NCBI GenBank assembly: GCA_028870665.1
Contig: JAGWPB010000009.1
Location: forward strand, 1-56,051
Direction: 5' to 3'
Length of the DNA stretch: 56,051 nucleotides
Source: Lysobacteraceae bacterium
GTDB lineage: Bacteria; Pseudomonadota; Gammaproteobacteria; Xanthomonadales; Rhodanobacteraceae
Under the pieces are notes generated by a model that made no database searches, was not told the DNA's origin, and worked only from the letters and a program-made list of their open reading frames with translations. The position numbers and the translations under genes are program-made. Below are positions 26,101 through 37,492 of this stretch, in pieces. Each line of letters opens with the position of its first letter. Positions within the stretch are counted from its first letter, which is position 1.

Positions 26101-28033
26101 TCGCGCGCTCGGACGCGATTGCCAGAACGAGGCCTTCAGCTGCGTCGCCATCGGCGACATGTCCGGCGACGTGTTCGGCAACGGCATGCTGCTGTCGCGC
26201 CATACGCGCCTGCTCGCCGCGTTCGATCACCGTGACATCTTTCTCGATCCCGATCCCGATGTCGCGACTTCGTTCGCGGAGCGCGAACGGCTGTTCAAGC
26301 TGCCGCGCTCGTCGTGGCAGGACTATGACAAGGGCGCGATTTCCGCAGGCGGCGGCGTCTGGCCGCGCTCGGCCAAGAGCATCCCGGTCTCGCCGGCGGT
26401 GCGCGCCGCGCTGGGCATCGAGGAGGCGGTCGAGCAGATGAGCCCGGCCGAGCTGCTGCGCGCGATCCTGCGCGCGCCGGTCGACCTGCTCTGGAACGGC
26501 GGCATCGGCACCTACGTCAAGGCCGGCTCCGAAACCAACGCCGACGCCGGCGATCGCGCCAACAATGCCATCCGCCTCAACGGCAGCGAACTGCGCTGCC
26601 GGATCGTCGGCGAGGGCGGCAACCTCGGCCTGACCCAGCGCGGTCGCGTCGAGGCCGCCTTCAACGGCGTGCTGCTGAACACCGATTTCATCGACAACTC
26701 GGCCGGCGTCGACACTTCCGATCACGAGGTCAACATCAAGATCCTGCTCAACGACGCCGTGCAGCGCGGCGAGCTGAGCTTCGATGACCGCAATCACCTG
26801 CTGGCCTCGATGACCGACGAGGTGGCGCGGCTGGTGCTGTGGGACAACTATCGCCAGAACCAGGCGATCAGCCTGATGGAGCGCATGGCGGTCAAGCGGC
26901 TGGGTTCGATGGCGCACCTGATCCGCACGCTGGAAGCCGAGGGCGTGCTCGACCGCGCGATCGAGTTCCTGCCCGGCGACGCCGAGCTGGCCGAACGCAA
27001 GGCGCGCGGCCTGGGCCTGACGCGGCCCGAGCTGGCGATCCTGCTGTCCTACGACAAGATCAAGATCTACCAGCAGCTGCTCGATTCCGACGTGCCCGAG
27101 GATCCGTACCTGTCGAGGGAACTGGTGCGCTATTTCCCGGAGCCGCTGCACGAGCCCTACGCCGGGCACATGCAGCGCCACCGGCTGAAGCGCGAGATCA
27201 TCGCCACCGCGGTGACCAACACCCTGGTCAACCGCATGGGCGCCAGCTTCATGCTGCGCATGCAGGAGGACACCGGCCAGAGCCCCGCCGCCGTCGCCAA
27301 GGCCTTCACCATCGCCCGCGAAGTGCTCGACGCGCGCGCGCTCTGGGCCGAGATCGAAGCCCTGGACGGCCAGGTCAGCGATGCCGCGCAGATCGAGGCG
27401 GTACTGGCGGTGTGGGAACTGTTGCGCGGCCTGACCCGCTGGCTGCTGGGCCGGTCGGCCACCGGACTCGACATCGCCGTGCATGTCGAGCGCTATGCGC
27501 CGGGCGTGCAGCGCCTGCGCGCCGCGCTGCCGCGGATCCTGCCCGAGGCCGCGCGAACCGCGTTCGTCGCGGCGGGTGAGCGCTGGCTCGCGCAGGGCTT
27601 GCCCGCCACGCTGGCGCAGGCGCTGGCGGGATTGCCGGATCTGGCCATGGCCCTGGACGTGGTCGAGGTCGCCAGCAGCAGCCCGCATGACGTCGAGGAG
27701 GTGGGTGCGGTGTTCTACCAGATGGGCGCCGCGCTCGAGCTCGACTGGCTGCGGGCACGCATCGAGGAACTGCCGGTGGAGAGCCGCTGGCATGCGCAGG
27801 CGCGCGGTTCGCTGCGCGACGAACTGGCCGCGCAGCACCGGACGCTGGCGATGCAGGTGATCGCGTCGGCACGCAAGGATGATGCGACGCCGGTGCAGAC
27901 CTGGCTGGGCCGCGACGACACGCAGCTCAGATACACGCTGGGCATGCTGGCCGAAATCCGCGGTCAGAGCATGGACTATCCGATCGCTTCGGTGGCGCTG
28001 CGCCGGCTGGCGCAGCTGGCCCACGTCGGCTGA
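23108..28033 (+). CDS. gdhB: NAD-specific glutamate dehydrogenase, large (GDH180-type)
   Basis: The 1641-residue enzyme oxidises L-glutamate to 2-oxoglutarate and ammonia with NAD+. The length and the two-part structure are those of the 180-kDa class: long N-terminal ACT-like regulatory modules (about 1-700) and a central-to-C-terminal catalytic domain with GPVARGGLRWSDRREDFRTE around residue 840 and the VGSKGGFFVKR segment around residue 880. NAD-binding elements follow (IGDMSGDVFGNGMLLS, IVGEGGNLGLTQRGRVEAA). In this class allosteric control by amino acids is common. The ATG at 23108 is chosen because it begins MPSNHALQ just ahead of the conserved region; the open frame extends upstream without support. 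It is monocistronic and convergent with the helicase gene. Confidence 0.96.
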   Translation: MPSNHALQAATPTSRLIEEVIARLPGTRSAEAHVLVPALLARAPAEELALRDAADWAALTLDLLDFLRVRRSGHAVVRVFDPVRARHGWESPYTVVQIITDDMPFLVDSVGMALQAAGLEIHALLHPVLACRRDAGGNLLALRDGTPESLTHVEMDRLTDAAEIARVTKALENALEDVRLAVSDWPAIRARMLTVADELPARSGPLSAPDRAEAQEFLRWVADDHFTFLGYREYEVAAKAGDEVLDARTGSGLGILRNPERRLTPRSLKSLVANSLPQSGAVDAIILTKTNARATVHRPGYMDYIGVLRFDAAGKPTAEQRFLGLFTSGAYMRRPQDVPLVRRKFEAVMERSALRRDSHSGKALRHILETLPRDELFQSSEDELYAIATGILELGERARTRLFVRADRYGRFYSCLAFMPRERFTAGVREKIEQMLRVALDGEQVDATVLLDESALARLHVVVRLRAGARPQLDTDALESRLTELVRNWQDDLRECLVRRFGEERGLRLAARYGRALPAGYIEEVTPEIAAADVGHLAALAGPDDLRMSLYRAPRGGGLRFKLIHYGAPVALSLALPLLENMGVRMLAEHVYPLSLQGSELTIHDFELEAPPVLAFELGELADGFERAFAAVYRGQAESDTFNRLVLTARLDWRQVALLRGYCKYLLQVGVPFSQAYMEETLNRYPLIAGLLVELFLAKFDPRREALPAAELEAARARLTAELDALLPGDVARAHPQLAADLVDALGAPRAAQIEAVIATLKVLFDGVASLDEDRILRSFMGVIRATLRTGFFQTRDGRLRDYIACKFDSAQVPELPKPRPYREIFVYSPRVEGVHLRFGPVARGGLRWSDRREDFRTEVLGLVKAQMVKNTVIVPVGSKGGFFVKRPPVGGDREAQLAEGIACYRLFINGLLDLTDNLVDGRVVPPADVVRHDGDDPYLVVAADKGTATFSDIANGIALEHGYWLGDAFASGGSHGYDHKGMAITARGGWESVKRHFRALGRDCQNEAFSCVAIGDMSGDVFGNGMLLSRHTRLLAAFDHRDIFLDPDPDVATSFAERERLFKLPRSSWQDYDKGAISAGGGVWPRSAKSIPVSPAVRAALGIEEAVEQMSPAELLRAILRAPVDLLWNGGIGTYVKAGSETNADAGDRANNAIRLNGSELRCRIVGEGGNLGLTQRGRVEAAFNGVLLNTDFIDNSAGVDTSDHEVNIKILLNDAVQRGELSFDDRNHLLASMTDEVARLVLWDNYRQNQAISLMERMAVKRLGSMAHLIRTLEAEGVLDRAIEFLPGDAELAERKARGLGLTRPELAILLSYDKIKIYQQLLDSDVPEDPYLSRELVRYFPEPLHEPYAGHMQRHRLKREIIATAVTNTLVNRMGASFMLRMQEDTGQSPAAVAKAFTIAREVLDARALWAEIEALDGQVSDAAQIEAVLAVWELLRGLTRWLLGRSATGLDIAVHVERYAPGVQRLRAALPRILPEAARTAFVAAGERWLAQGLPATLAQALAGLPDLAMALDVVEVASSSPHDVEEVGAVFYQMGAALELDWLRARIEELPVESRWHAQARGSLRDELAAQHRTLAMQVIASARKDDATPVQTWLGRDDTQLRYTLGMLAEIRGQSMDYPIASVALRRLAQLAHVG

Positions 28034-28109
28034 GCGCGGCGCGCACGGATCACCGAGCGGCACTCCCGGCCGGATCATGCGATCCGGCCGGGACGGTGAT
28101 CCGGCTCAG
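28030..28109. terminator. Large nested palindrome between convergent genes, spanning both stop codons
   Basis: Three nested arms share one centre. The inner arm TCCCGGCCGGATC (28064-28076) pairs perfectly with GATCCGGCCGGGA (28081-28093) around ATGC. The middle arm CGGATCACCG (28046-28055) pairs with CGGTGATCCG (28094-28103). The outer arm CTGAGC (28030-28035) pairs with GCTCAG (28104-28109). The glutamate dehydrogenase stop (28031-28033) and the helicase stop (28106-28108) are inside the outer arm. It can end transcription from both sides, though no T-tract is present. Confidence 0.75.
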
Positions 28110-29437
28110 CGCGAACCCGGCATCCGGCCGTTGCGATTGCCGCTCTGGCTGCGCGGCCGCCGCGAATGGTGCTGCGGCATGCGTGCGTTGTCGCTGGCCG
28201 GGGTGGTGCCGCGACGCGGCGCATCGGCGGCGGCCTTCTGCGGCCCGCGCGATCGCGGTTTGGCGTGCCGTGGCGCCGCAACTTCGGCGCGCTCCTGCGC
28301 GCTGGCCGTGCCGGGCTCGAAGCCGGGCACCACGCTGGAGGGCAGCGTGCGCTTGAGCAGCTTCTCGATGTCGCGCAGCAGGCCGCGTTCGTCGCCGCTG
28401 ACCAGCGAAATCGCCTCGCCTGCGGAGCCGGCGCGGCCGGTACGGCCGATGCGGTGCACGTAGTCCTCGGGCACGTTGGGCAGCTCGTGGTTGATCACGT
28501 GCGGCAGCTGGTCGATGTCCAGCCCGCGCGCGGCGATATCGGTGGCGACCAGCACGCGCACGCGGCCGGCCTTGAAATCGGCCAGCGCCTTGGTGCGCGC
28601 GTTCTGCGACTTGTTGCCGTGGATCGCCGAGCTGACCAGGCCGGCGCGCTCGAGCTGGTCGGCCAGCCGGTTGGCGCCGTGCTTGGTGCGGGTGAACACC
28701 AGCACCTGGCGCCAGTCGCCGCTGGATACCAGGTGCGCCAGCAGCGCCGCCTTGCGCGCCTTGTCGACCGGATGCGCGCGCTGTTCGACGAGTTCGGCGG
28801 CGGTGTTGCGCGGCGCCACCTCGACCCGTGCCGGATCATTGAGCAGACCGGCGACCAGTGCGCGAATGGCATCGCTGAAGGTGGCGGAGAACAGCAGGTT
28901 CTGGCGCCGCTTCGGCAACGCCGCCAGCACGCGGCGGATGTCGCGGATGAAACCCATGTCGAGCATGCGGTCGGCCTCGTCCAGCACCAGGGTCTCGATG
29001 CCGGACAGGTCCACGCTGCGTCGCTGCATGTGATCGAGCAGGCGGCCGGGCGTGGCGACCACGATGTCGGCGCCGCGGCGCAGCTGCTCGACCTGCGGGC
29101 CGAGGCCGACGCCGCCGAAGATCACCGCGCTGCGCACGCGCAGATGGCGACCGTAGGTGCGCACCGATTCGGCGACCTGCGCCGCGAGCTCGCGGGTCGG
29201 CACCAGTACCAGCACGCGCGGGCGCGGCGACAGCGCCGGCGCGCCGAGCAGGCGCTGCAGGATCGGCAGGGTGAAGGCGGCGGTCTTGCCGGTGCCGGTC
29301 TGCGCCGCGGCCAGCAGATCGCGGCCGGCCAGCACCAGCGGAATCGCCTGCTGCTGGATCGGGGTGGGCGTGACGTAGCCTTCGTCCTCGAGGGCACGCA
29401 GCAGTTCGGGCGCGAGGCCCAGTTCGGAAAACAGCAT
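28106..29437 (-). CDS. rhlE: DEAD-box ATP-dependent RNA helicase (RhlE type)
   Basis: The 443-residue helicase carries the Q motif region ([14 protein letters not shown]), Walker A AQTGTGKT at residues 45-52, the PTREL motif Ia, the DEAD box in [17 protein letters not shown] (FSATFSD), and the C-terminal RecA motifs including [18 protein letters not shown] and [10 protein letters not shown]. The C-terminal tail is basic, rich in Arg, Ser and Asn, and suits RNA binding. RhlE proteins remodel RNA in ribosome assembly and decay. The start at 29437 (MLFSELGL) is preferred because the AGGAG sits 8 bases before it, against only 2 bases before the ATG at 29443. Confidence 0.93.
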   Translation of the reverse strand: MLFSELGLAPELLRALEDEGYVTPTPIQQQAIPLVLAGRDLLAAAQTGTGKTAAFTLPILQRLLGAPALSPRPRVLVLVPTRELAAQVAESVRTYGRHLRVRSAVIFGGVGLGPQVEQLRRGADIVVATPGRLLDHMQRRSVDLSGIETLVLDEADRMLDMGFIRDIRRVLAALPKRRQNLLFSATFSDAIRALVAGLLNDPARVEVAPRNTAAELVEQRAHPVDKARKAALLAHLVSSGDWRQVLVFTRTKHGANRLADQLERAGLVSSAIHGNKSQNARTKALADFKAGRVRVLVATDIAARGLDIDQLPHVINHELPNVPEDYVHRIGRTGRAGSAGEAISLVSGDERGLLRDIEKLLKRTLPSSVVPGFEPGTASAQERAEVAAPRHAKPRSRGPQKAAADAPRRGTTPASDNARMPQHHSRRPRSQSGNRNGRMPGSR

Positions 29438-29443
29438 CAACAT

Positions 29444-29758
29444 GACTCCTGAAGCCGCCTCACCACGCGGACGCGATACCGGTTCAGGCAGAAATGAAGG
29501 GGAGGGCGGGCGCCGACGGCGCTGCCGGGTTTGCTGCGGAAGAAGACTGGATCGACAGCAGGGGCGCAACCGGAGCGCCACGACAAACGCCGCCATGATA
29601 GCCGAAGCCGGCCGCCGCCGCCGGCCCGGCGTGCCGGCGCTTCGGCTCACGTCGTGCTTACCGATCGTTGAGGTGGGCCGCGGACGCCCCCGCGACGGGC
29701 ACAATGACGGCTCCGCCCGCGCCTCTCGCGCGGGCCATTCATCACCGGGAGGACCGTC
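29444..29758. other. Divergent intergenic region with two hairpins
   Basis: The gap separates the helicase (minus) from the beta-propeller gene (plus). Two palindromes stand out. AGCCGAAGC (29600-29608) with GCTTCGGCT (29639-29647) encloses a GC-rich core able to pair further. GCCCGCGC (29715-29722) with GCGCGGGC (29728-29735) around CTCTC sits upstream of the propeller gene ribosome site. No gene and no certain promoter is seen. Confidence 0.6.
29715..29735 (+). promoter_or_regulatory. Leader hairpin upstream of the beta-propeller gene
   Basis: An 8-bp perfect GC stem with a 5-base loop lies 23 bases before the ATG, and the ribosome site GGGAGGA follows. It could affect translation or mRNA stability, or could be a remnant of an upstream terminator; the sequence alone does not decide. 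Confidence 0.35.
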
Positions 29759-30784
29759 ATGAGACCGCATGCTGCCGCGCTGTCGCGCCATCCACTCTTG
29801 CTCGTCGCTGCCACACTGGCCCTGGCGGTCGCCGCCGCCGCGAGCGCCGGCACCACGCTGCTGCGGATTCCCGGCGGCACGCACGGTCTCGGCTTCGACG
29901 ACCTCGGCTATGCCCCCGCGCTCGGGCGCGTGCTGGTGCCGGCGGCGCAAAGCGGCGCGCTGGTGCTGGTGGATCCCGCCAATGATTCGCTGCGCGTGCT
30001 GGCGCATGTCGCGCCTGTCGGCGGAGTGGTCAGCGGCCACGACGCCGGCACCACCTCGGCCGATTACGGCGAGGGCCTGCTGTTCGCCAGCGATCATCAA
30101 CAGCAGGCGGTGCTGGCGATCGACCCGCGGACCGGTGCGGTGGTCGCGCGCGCGCCGCTCGCCGGCGGTCCCGATTACGTGCGCTACGTGGCGCCGCTGC
30201 ATCAGGTGTGGGTCAGCGAGCCGCACCTGAAGCAGATCGAGCGCTTTGCGGTGACCGCGGGCATGCACCCGGCGCTGACGCGCGTCGGTGCGGTCGGCGT
30301 ACCGGGCGGCCCCGAGTCGCTGGTGATCGACGCGGCGCGCGGGCAGGCCTACAGCAACGAGTGGAAGGACCACACGGTGGCGATCTCGCTGAGCGATCCG
30401 CACGTGATCGCGCGCTGGGCCAACAGCTGCGAAGGCAGTCGCGGCCTGGCGCTGGATGCCGCCGGCCACACCCTGTTCGTCGGCTGCAAGGAGGGCAAGG
30501 TGGTGGCGCTCGATCTCGATCGCGCCGGCAGGATCGAAGCCAGCGCCAAGGTCGGTGCAGGCGTCGACATCATCGCCTGGAATCCGGCGCTGCATCACGT
30601 GTACGCGCCCGGCGCGGTCAGCGCGACGATGAGCGTGCTCGACTTCCAGGGCGGCGCACTGAAGCCGGTCGCGACCGTGCCGACGGCGGCTCATGCGCAC
30701 TGCGTCGCGACCGACGGCAAGTCGGTGGCCTACGTGTGCGATCCCGGTGCCGGCGCGCTGATCGTCTATCGCGATCACGCCTGA
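29759..30784 (+). CDS. Exported YVTN-type beta-propeller protein
   Basis: The 341 residues begin with a signal peptide ([20 protein letters not shown], cleavage near 30). Blade-like repeats follow, each ending in a hydrophobic-Asp pattern such as [54 protein letters not shown] and [19 protein letters not shown], indicating six or seven blades of the YVTN/NHL kind. Such proteins are periplasmic or secreted binding scaffolds; no catalytic motif is visible. The ATG at 29759 has the ribosome site GGGAGGA at optimal distance. It is monocistronic, convergent with ppsA. Confidence 0.86.
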   Translation: MRPHAAALSRHPLLLVAATLALAVAAAASAGTTLLRIPGGTHGLGFDDLGYAPALGRVLVPAAQSGALVLVDPANDSLRVLAHVAPVGGVVSGHDAGTTSADYGEGLLFASDHQQQAVLAIDPRTGAVVARAPLAGGPDYVRYVAPLHQVWVSEPHLKQIERFAVTAGMHPALTRVGAVGVPGGPESLVIDAARGQAYSNEWKDHTVAISLSDPHVIARWANSCEGSRGLALDAAGHTLFVGCKEGKVVALDLDRAGRIEASAKVGAGVDIIAWNPALHHVYAPGAVSATMSVLDFQGGALKPVATVPTAAHAHCVATDGKSVAYVCDPGAGALIVYRDHA

Positions 30785-30824
30785 GCGCGGCCTCGCGCCA
30801 GCCGCGACGGCGCGGCTGGCGCGA

Positions 30825-33194
<2,370 letters not shown>

Positions 33195-33307
33195 GGGGGT
33201 CTCCGGTCGCGGCGGGCTGGAAAGCCGGCTATTGTCCGGCCCGCGGCAGGGCGAAACAAGCACGCATGGCGCCGCTTGCGTCACGCCCGCTGCACCAGGA
33301 GAGGCCC

Positions 33308-34123
33308 ATGCGGCGCACGGTGTTCTACGTTTCCGATTCCACCGGCATCACCGCCGAGACGATCGGGCACAGCATCCTGACCCAGTTCGACGGCATCGAG
33401 TTCGACACCCATCGCATTCCCTTCGTCGACAGCATCGACAAGGCGCAGGCCGCCGCGTTGCGGATCAAGTCCGAGTACGCGCGTTCGGGACAGCGGCCGG
33501 TGGTGATCAACACCGCGGTCGATCAGGCGCTGAGCGAGATTCTGGCCGGCAGCGGCGCCTTGATGCTGGACGTGTTCGCTCCGTTCGTCGGCCCGCTGGA
33601 AGCCGAACTCGGCTCCAAGCGCCGGCCGGCGGTCAACCGCGCGCACGGGCTGGTGGACTTCGCCCGGTACGAGGCGCGCATCAACGCCACCAACTATGCG
33701 CTGACCCACGATGACGGGCTGGACGTGAACTACGCCGAGGCCGACCTGATCCTGGTCGGCGTGTCGCGCTCGGGCAAGACGCCGACCTGCCTGTACATGG
33801 CGCTGCACTTCGGCGTCAGCGCCGGCAATTATCCGCTGACCGAGGACGACCTCGACAAGCTCGAATTGCCGGCGCGGCTGCGGCCCTATCGCGCACGCCT
33901 GTTCGGGCTGACCATCGAGGCCGGACGGCTGGCGCAGATCCGCGAGCAGCGCCGCCCCGGCAGCACCTACGCCACGCTGGCGCAGTGTCGCAAGGAGCTG
34001 GCGCAGGCCGACCAGCTGTTCCGGCGCGAGAGCATCCCGGTGCTCAACACCACGCACACTTCGATCGAGGAGATCGCCAGCAAGATCTTCGCCCAGCTCG
34101 GCATCGAGCGACACCTGTTCTGA
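33308..34123 (+). CDS. ppsR: Phosphoenolpyruvate synthase regulatory protein (bifunctional kinase/pyrophosphorylase)
   Basis: The 271-residue product belongs to the DUF299/PSRP family. It phosphorylates PpsA on a threonine next to the catalytic His using ADP, and reverses this with phosphate. The N-terminal [23 protein letters not shown] and the P-loop-like [15 protein letters not shown] (about residue 152-166) are diagnostic, as is the C-terminal [16 protein letters not shown]. The ATG at 33308 follows GGAGAGG. The divergent position opposite ppsA fits a role as its dedicated regulator. The longer upstream frame to 33266 is not supported. Confidence 0.96.
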   Translation: MRRTVFYVSDSTGITAETIGHSILTQFDGIEFDTHRIPFVDSIDKAQAAALRIKSEYARSGQRPVVINTAVDQALSEILAGSGALMLDVFAPFVGPLEAELGSKRRPAVNRAHGLVDFARYEARINATNYALTHDDGLDVNYAEADLILVGVSRSGKTPTCLYMALHFGVSAGNYPLTEDDLDKLELPARLRPYRARLFGLTIEAGRLAQIREQRRPGSTYATLAQCRKELAQADQLFRRESIPVLNTTHTSIEEIASKIFAQLGIERHLF

Positions 34124-34186
34124 GTCGCTGTCCGGTGGCGGTCCGACGGCCCGTGGGCCCGGCCGCGCCGATGCTAAGCTCGGACC

Positions 34187-34666
34187 ATGCTGGCCGATCG
34201 CATGACCGCCGCCGCGCTGCTGCCCGGACGCTTCGAGTTGCTGATGGGCCTCTACGCCGAGAACTATCACCGGCTGGCGCGGCTGTTCGCGCCGCAGCAA
34301 CTGGCGGTGGGAGGTTACGTTTCCGATGTCGATGACGGTCTCGACGTGCATCTCGAGGTGCAGGCGCGGCATCCCTACACGATCGAGCTCGAGTTGACCT
34401 ACGACCTGCGCGACGCCGACACCGGCTTGCGCGCGCCGTCGGCGCAGATCCGCATGTATACCGACGCGCACGTCGCCGAGGTGCTGCATTGCCATCCCGG
34501 GCGGCGGCTGTGGCAGGTGCTGGGTCCGTTTCCGCCGCCGCGCACGGTGCTGCAGCACCGCATGCGCATGGCGAGTTTTCTCAGCCGTTGGCTGGAGTAT
34601 CTGGTCGAGCAGGGGCACTCGGCGGGCACGCTCGTGCGTGCCGCCGGTACCGCATTGAATCCCTGA
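34187..34666 (+). CDS. DUF1249 domain-containing protein
   Basis: The 159-residue product matches the DUF1249 family (YqiB of Escherichia coli): LMGLYAENYHRLARLFAP near the start, then YTIELELTYDL, RMYTDAHVAEVLHC and the basic C-terminal helix. YqiB-type proteins sit next to nudix and cAMP phosphodiesterase genes in enterics; here the neighbour is ppsR, and the function is unknown. The start ATG at 34187 is the first in frame; a second Met six codons on is possible. A terminator follows at 34707. Confidence 0.9.
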   Translation: MLADRMTAAALLPGRFELLMGLYAENYHRLARLFAPQQLAVGGYVSDVDDGLDVHLEVQARHPYTIELELTYDLRDADTGLRAPSAQIRMYTDAHVAEVLHCHPGRRLWQVLGPFPPPRTVLQHRMRMASFLSRWLEYLVEQGHSAGTLVRAAGTALNP

Positions 34667-34706
34667 AGCGGCAGTCCCGCATGCGGCGGGCCTGCCTGGA
34701 ACAAAC

Positions 34707-34733
34707 AAGCCCGCGCGGGGCGGGCTTTTGGGG
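34707..34733. terminator. Intrinsic terminator between DUF1249 gene and the tRNA operon
   Basis: AAGCCCG (34707-34713) pairs with CGGGCTT (34721-34727), with additional GC pairing in the loop, followed by TTTT on the plus strand. On the minus strand the hairpin is followed by TTGTTTGTT, so it can also end the tRNA transcript. It is probably bidirectional. Confidence 0.8.
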
Positions 34734-34738
34734 GGCAA

Positions 34739-34815
34739 TGGCGGAGCGGACGGGACTCGAACCCGCGACCTCCGGCGTGACAGGCCAGCATTCTAACCAG
34801 CTGAACTACCGCTCC
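34739..34815 (-). tRNA. tRNA-Asp (GTC)
   Basis: The 77-base cloverleaf reads GGAGCGG at the 5' end (34815) pairing with CCGCTCC, a discriminator G and an encoded CCA (34739-34741). The anticodon stem CTGGC/GCCGG encloses CT-GTC-AC, giving anticodon GTC. The T-loop GGTTCGAGTC is standard. It is the last gene of the Ala-Glu-Asp cluster. Confidence 0.97.
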
Positions 34816-34878
34816 GCACTCTTGACTGCTCGTGTTGACTTCTTCCTGCGCCCGATACCCCTTGCCGCGACGACCGCG

Positions 34879-34954
34879 TGGCGTCCCCACGGGGATTCGA
34901 ACCCCGGTCGCCACCGTGAAAGGGTGATGTCCTAGGCCTCTAGACGATGGGGAC
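34879..34954 (-). tRNA. tRNA-Glu (TTC)
   Basis: The 76-base cloverleaf starts GTCCCC at 34954, which pairs with GGGGAC, and ends with discriminator G and encoded CCA (34879-34881). The anticodon loop CT-TTC-AC gives TTC. The D-arm CGTCTAGAGGCCTAGGAC is typical of tRNA-Glu. Confidence 0.97.
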
Positions 34955-34962
34955 TTGAAGGG

Positions 34963-35038
<76 letters not shown>

Positions 35039-35055
35039 CACGCTGGAAGCCGGAA

Positions 35056-35084
35056 AGGGTACGGGGGGTGCGCGAGGCCGTCAA
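35056..35084 (-). promoter_or_regulatory. Promoter of the tRNA operon
   Basis: On the minus strand TTGACG (35084-35079) and TACCCT (35061-35056) are separated by exactly 17 bases. Transcription would start about 35049, 11 bases before tRNA-Ala. The -35 is near consensus and the -10 is 3 of 6, compensated by position. Confidence 0.5.
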
Positions 35085-35250
35085 GCTTTATCGTCCGTGG
35101 CCACGGACGCCCGGCGCATGAATCGCGGCTGCACGGCAGCCCGTCGGCGGCCCGTTGCCGTTTGCCAACCGTAAGGTGGTCCCGCACAATGGGCTTCCAC
35201 ACTCGCGCACCGCGTATCGCGCGATCGCCCATCCACACGAGGAATATCGA

Positions 35251-35994
35251 ATGTCGAAGATTCTGCGTCCCACGCTGCTCGCGGCGGTGATGTCCGCGAC
35301 GCTGGGCCTGACCGCGGTCGCGCACGCGGCCGGACCCGCGCTGACCACGGAGAAGGCCAAGAACAGCTACGTCGTCGGCATGGATCTCGGCAGCTCGCTG
35401 CCGCCGATCGTGCGCGAGGAACTCGATCCCGCCATCGTGGCGCGTGCACTGCAGACCGTATTGTCGGGCCAGAAGCCGGCGATGAGCGAAGCCGAGGCCA
35501 AGACCGTGCGCGAGGCCTTCATGGTCAAGCTGCAGGCCAAGAACAAGGTTGAAGTGGCCAAGATGGCGGCCAAGAACGAGGCCGATGGCGCGGCATTCCT
35601 CGCCAAGAACAAGACCCGCCCGGGAGTGAAGACCCTGGCCGACGGCCTGCAGTACGAAGTGCTGCAGATGGGCACCGGCGCCAAGCCGACCGCCAATGAC
35701 ACGGTCCAGGTCAACTACACCGGCACCTTCATCAACGGGCAGAAGTTCGACGCCTCCGCCGATCACGGCGGTCCGGCCTCGATCCCGCTGGGCAACGTCA
35801 TTCCGGGCTTCCGCGAGGGCGTGATGCTGATGCCGGTGGGCAGCAAGTTCAAGCTGTTCATCCCGGGCAACCTGGCTTACGGCGCCACGCCGCCGCCGGG
35901 CACGCTGCCGCCCAACATGACCCTGGTGTTCGACATCGACCTGCTGAAGGCGATGCCGACGCCGGCCGCTCCGGCGGCACCTGCCGGCAAGTAA
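35251..35994 (+). CDS. Exported FKBP-type peptidyl-prolyl isomerase (Mip/FklB-like)
   Basis: The 247-residue protein has a signal peptide ([22 protein letters not shown], cleavage near 28). An N-terminal dimerisation helix domain (about 30-125) follows, with the [12 protein letters not shown] start common to Mip and FklB. The FKBP catalytic domain (about 135-235) contains [65 protein letters not shown]. It would catalyse proline isomerisation in folding or maturation of periplasmic and outer-membrane proteins. The ATG at 35251 follows CGAGGAATATCG. Pro/Ala-rich C-terminal tail ([11 protein letters not shown]) is unusual but unremarkable. A terminator follows. Confidence 0.95.
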   Translation: MSKILRPTLLAAVMSATLGLTAVAHAAGPALTTEKAKNSYVVGMDLGSSLPPIVREELDPAIVARALQTVLSGQKPAMSEAEAKTVREAFMVKLQAKNKVEVAKMAAKNEADGAAFLAKNKTRPGVKTLADGLQYEVLQMGTGAKPTANDTVQVNYTGTFINGQKFDASADHGGPASIPLGNVIPGFREGVMLMPVGSKFKLFIPGNLAYGATPPPGTLPPNMTLVFDIDLLKAMPTPAAPAAPAGK

Positions 35995-36013
35995 GCCGGT
36001 CGCACCTGTGCAG

Positions 36014-36050
36014 CGGGGCGTGGAGCGATCCGCGCCCCGTTTCCGTTTGT
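36014..36050 (+). terminator. Intrinsic terminator after the FKBP gene
   Basis: CGGGGCG (36014-36020) pairs with CGCCCCG (36033-36039) and is followed by TTTCCGTTTGT. The hairpin lies about 20 bases after the stop codon, with a 12-base loop. Confidence 0.75.
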
Positions 36051-36149
36051 ACGGCGGCCATCGGCCGCGCTGGCCGCGGCGCATGGCCGCGCCTAGAATC
36101 GCCATTCGGGTTCGTCACCGCCCCCAGCCTCGCGCATTCCGGAGCGTTC

Positions 36150-37490
36150 ATGCGTGTCACCCTGTTCGGCACCGGATACGTCGGCCTGGTCACCGGCACC
36201 TGTCTCGCCGAGATGGGCAACGACGTGCTCTGCGTCGATGTCGATGCGGACAAGGTCGCGCGCCTGGAACGTGGTGAAACGCCGATTTTCGAGCCCGGCC
36301 TGGCGCCGCTGCTGGCGCGCAACCGCGTCGCCGGGCGACTGCGCTTCGGTACCGATGCGGCGGCGGGCGTCAGCCACGGCGAGCTGCTTTTCATCGCGGT
36401 CGGCACGCCGCCGGACGAGGACGGCAGCGCCGATCTCAGCCACGTGCTGGCGGTGGCGCGCAGCATCGGCCGCCATCTCGACGGGTATGCCGTGGTGGTC
36501 AACAAGTCGACGGTACCGGTCGGCACCGCCGATCGGGTGCGCGCGGCGATTGCCGAAGAGCTGGCCGTGCGCGACAAGCACGTCGAATTCGACGTCGTCT
36601 CCAATCCCGAGTTCCTCAAGGAGGGTGACGCGGTCAACGACTGCATGCGTCCTGACCGCATCATCGTCGGCAGCGATAGCCCGCGCGCGGTGGCACAGCT
36701 GAAGGCGCTCTATGCGCCGTTCAACCGCAACCACGAGCGCATCGTGCTGATGGACGCGCGCTCGGCCGAGCTGACCAAGTACGCCGCCAACGCCATGCTG
36801 GCGACCAAGATCAGCTTCATGAACGAGATCGCCAATATCGCCGAGCAGGTGGGAGCCGATATCGAGCAGGTGCGCCAGGGGATCGGCGCCGATCCGCGCA
36901 TCGGCTACCACTTCATCTATCCCGGCGCCGGCTACGGCGGCTCGTGCTTTCCGAAGGATGTGCAGGCGCTGGAGCGCACCGCGCACGCGCATGGCTATGC
37001 GGCGCGCCTGCTGGTCGCGGTCGAGGCGGTCAATGCCGATCAGAAAGGCAAGCTGTTCGCGCTGATCGAGCGGCACTTCGGTGGTGCGCTGCGCGGCCGC
37101 ACGATCGCGGTCTGGGGGCTGGCCTTCAAGCCCAATACCGACGACCTGCGCGAGGCGCCCAGCCAGCGCCTTCTGGAGCAGCTTTGGACAGCCGGCGCGC
37201 GCGTGCGCGCCTTCGACCCGGAGGCGATGGCGGCGGCGCGGCAGCTGTACGGCGCGCGCGCCGATCTCGAGCTGTGCGCCGATCCGCAAGCAGCGTTGAC
37301 GGGCGCGGATGCGCTGGCCCTGGTCACCGAGTGGAAGGCCTTTCGCAGTCCCGACTTCGCGCGCGTGCGCACCCGGCTGCGCGAGGCGGTGGTCTTCGAT
37401 GGCCGCAATATCTGGGATCCCGCAGTGGTCGAGGCGGCGGGTCTGGCCTACTACGGCATTGGTCGTGGCCGCTCGCTGGTGCGGTCCTGA
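36150..37490 (+). CDS. ugd: UDP-glucose 6-dehydrogenase
   Basis: The 446-residue enzyme oxidises UDP-glucose to UDP-glucuronate with two NAD+ for surface polysaccharide synthesis. The N-terminal Rossmann motif [14 protein letters not shown], the [13 protein letters not shown] strand, [15 protein letters not shown] with PDRIIVG, and the catalytic cysteine 266 in [12 protein letters not shown] identify the UDP-glucose/GDP-mannose dehydrogenase family; the C-terminal [13 protein letters not shown] motif also fits. UDP-glucose rather than GDP-mannose is inferred from the family branch. The start ATG at 36150 is 4 residues before the fold. SlyX follows with 2 intervening bases, so they are probably cotranscribed. 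Confidence 0.94.
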   Translation: MRVTLFGTGYVGLVTGTCLAEMGNDVLCVDVDADKVARLERGETPIFEPGLAPLLARNRVAGRLRFGTDAAAGVSHGELLFIAVGTPPDEDGSADLSHVLAVARSIGRHLDGYAVVVNKSTVPVGTADRVRAAIAEELAVRDKHVEFDVVSNPEFLKEGDAVNDCMRPDRIIVGSDSPRAVAQLKALYAPFNRNHERIVLMDARSAELTKYAANAMLATKISFMNEIANIAEQVGADIEQVRQGIGADPRIGYHFIYPGAGYGGSCFPKDVQALERTAHAHGYAARLLVAVEAVNADQKGKLFALIERHFGGALRGRTIAVWGLAFKPNTDDLREAPSQRLLEQLWTAGARVRAFDPEAMAAARQLYGARADLELCADPQAALTGADALALVTEWKAFRSPDFARVRTRLREAVVFDGRNIWDPAVVEAAGLAYYGIGRGRSLVRS

Positions 37491-37492
37491 TC

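Noticed and set aside
24824..28078. A 1084-codon minus-strand frame opposite glutamate dehydrogenase
   Set aside because: Its product is rich in His, Gln, Arg and Ala with no domain. It is the mirror of a real GC-rich gene with strong third-position bias.
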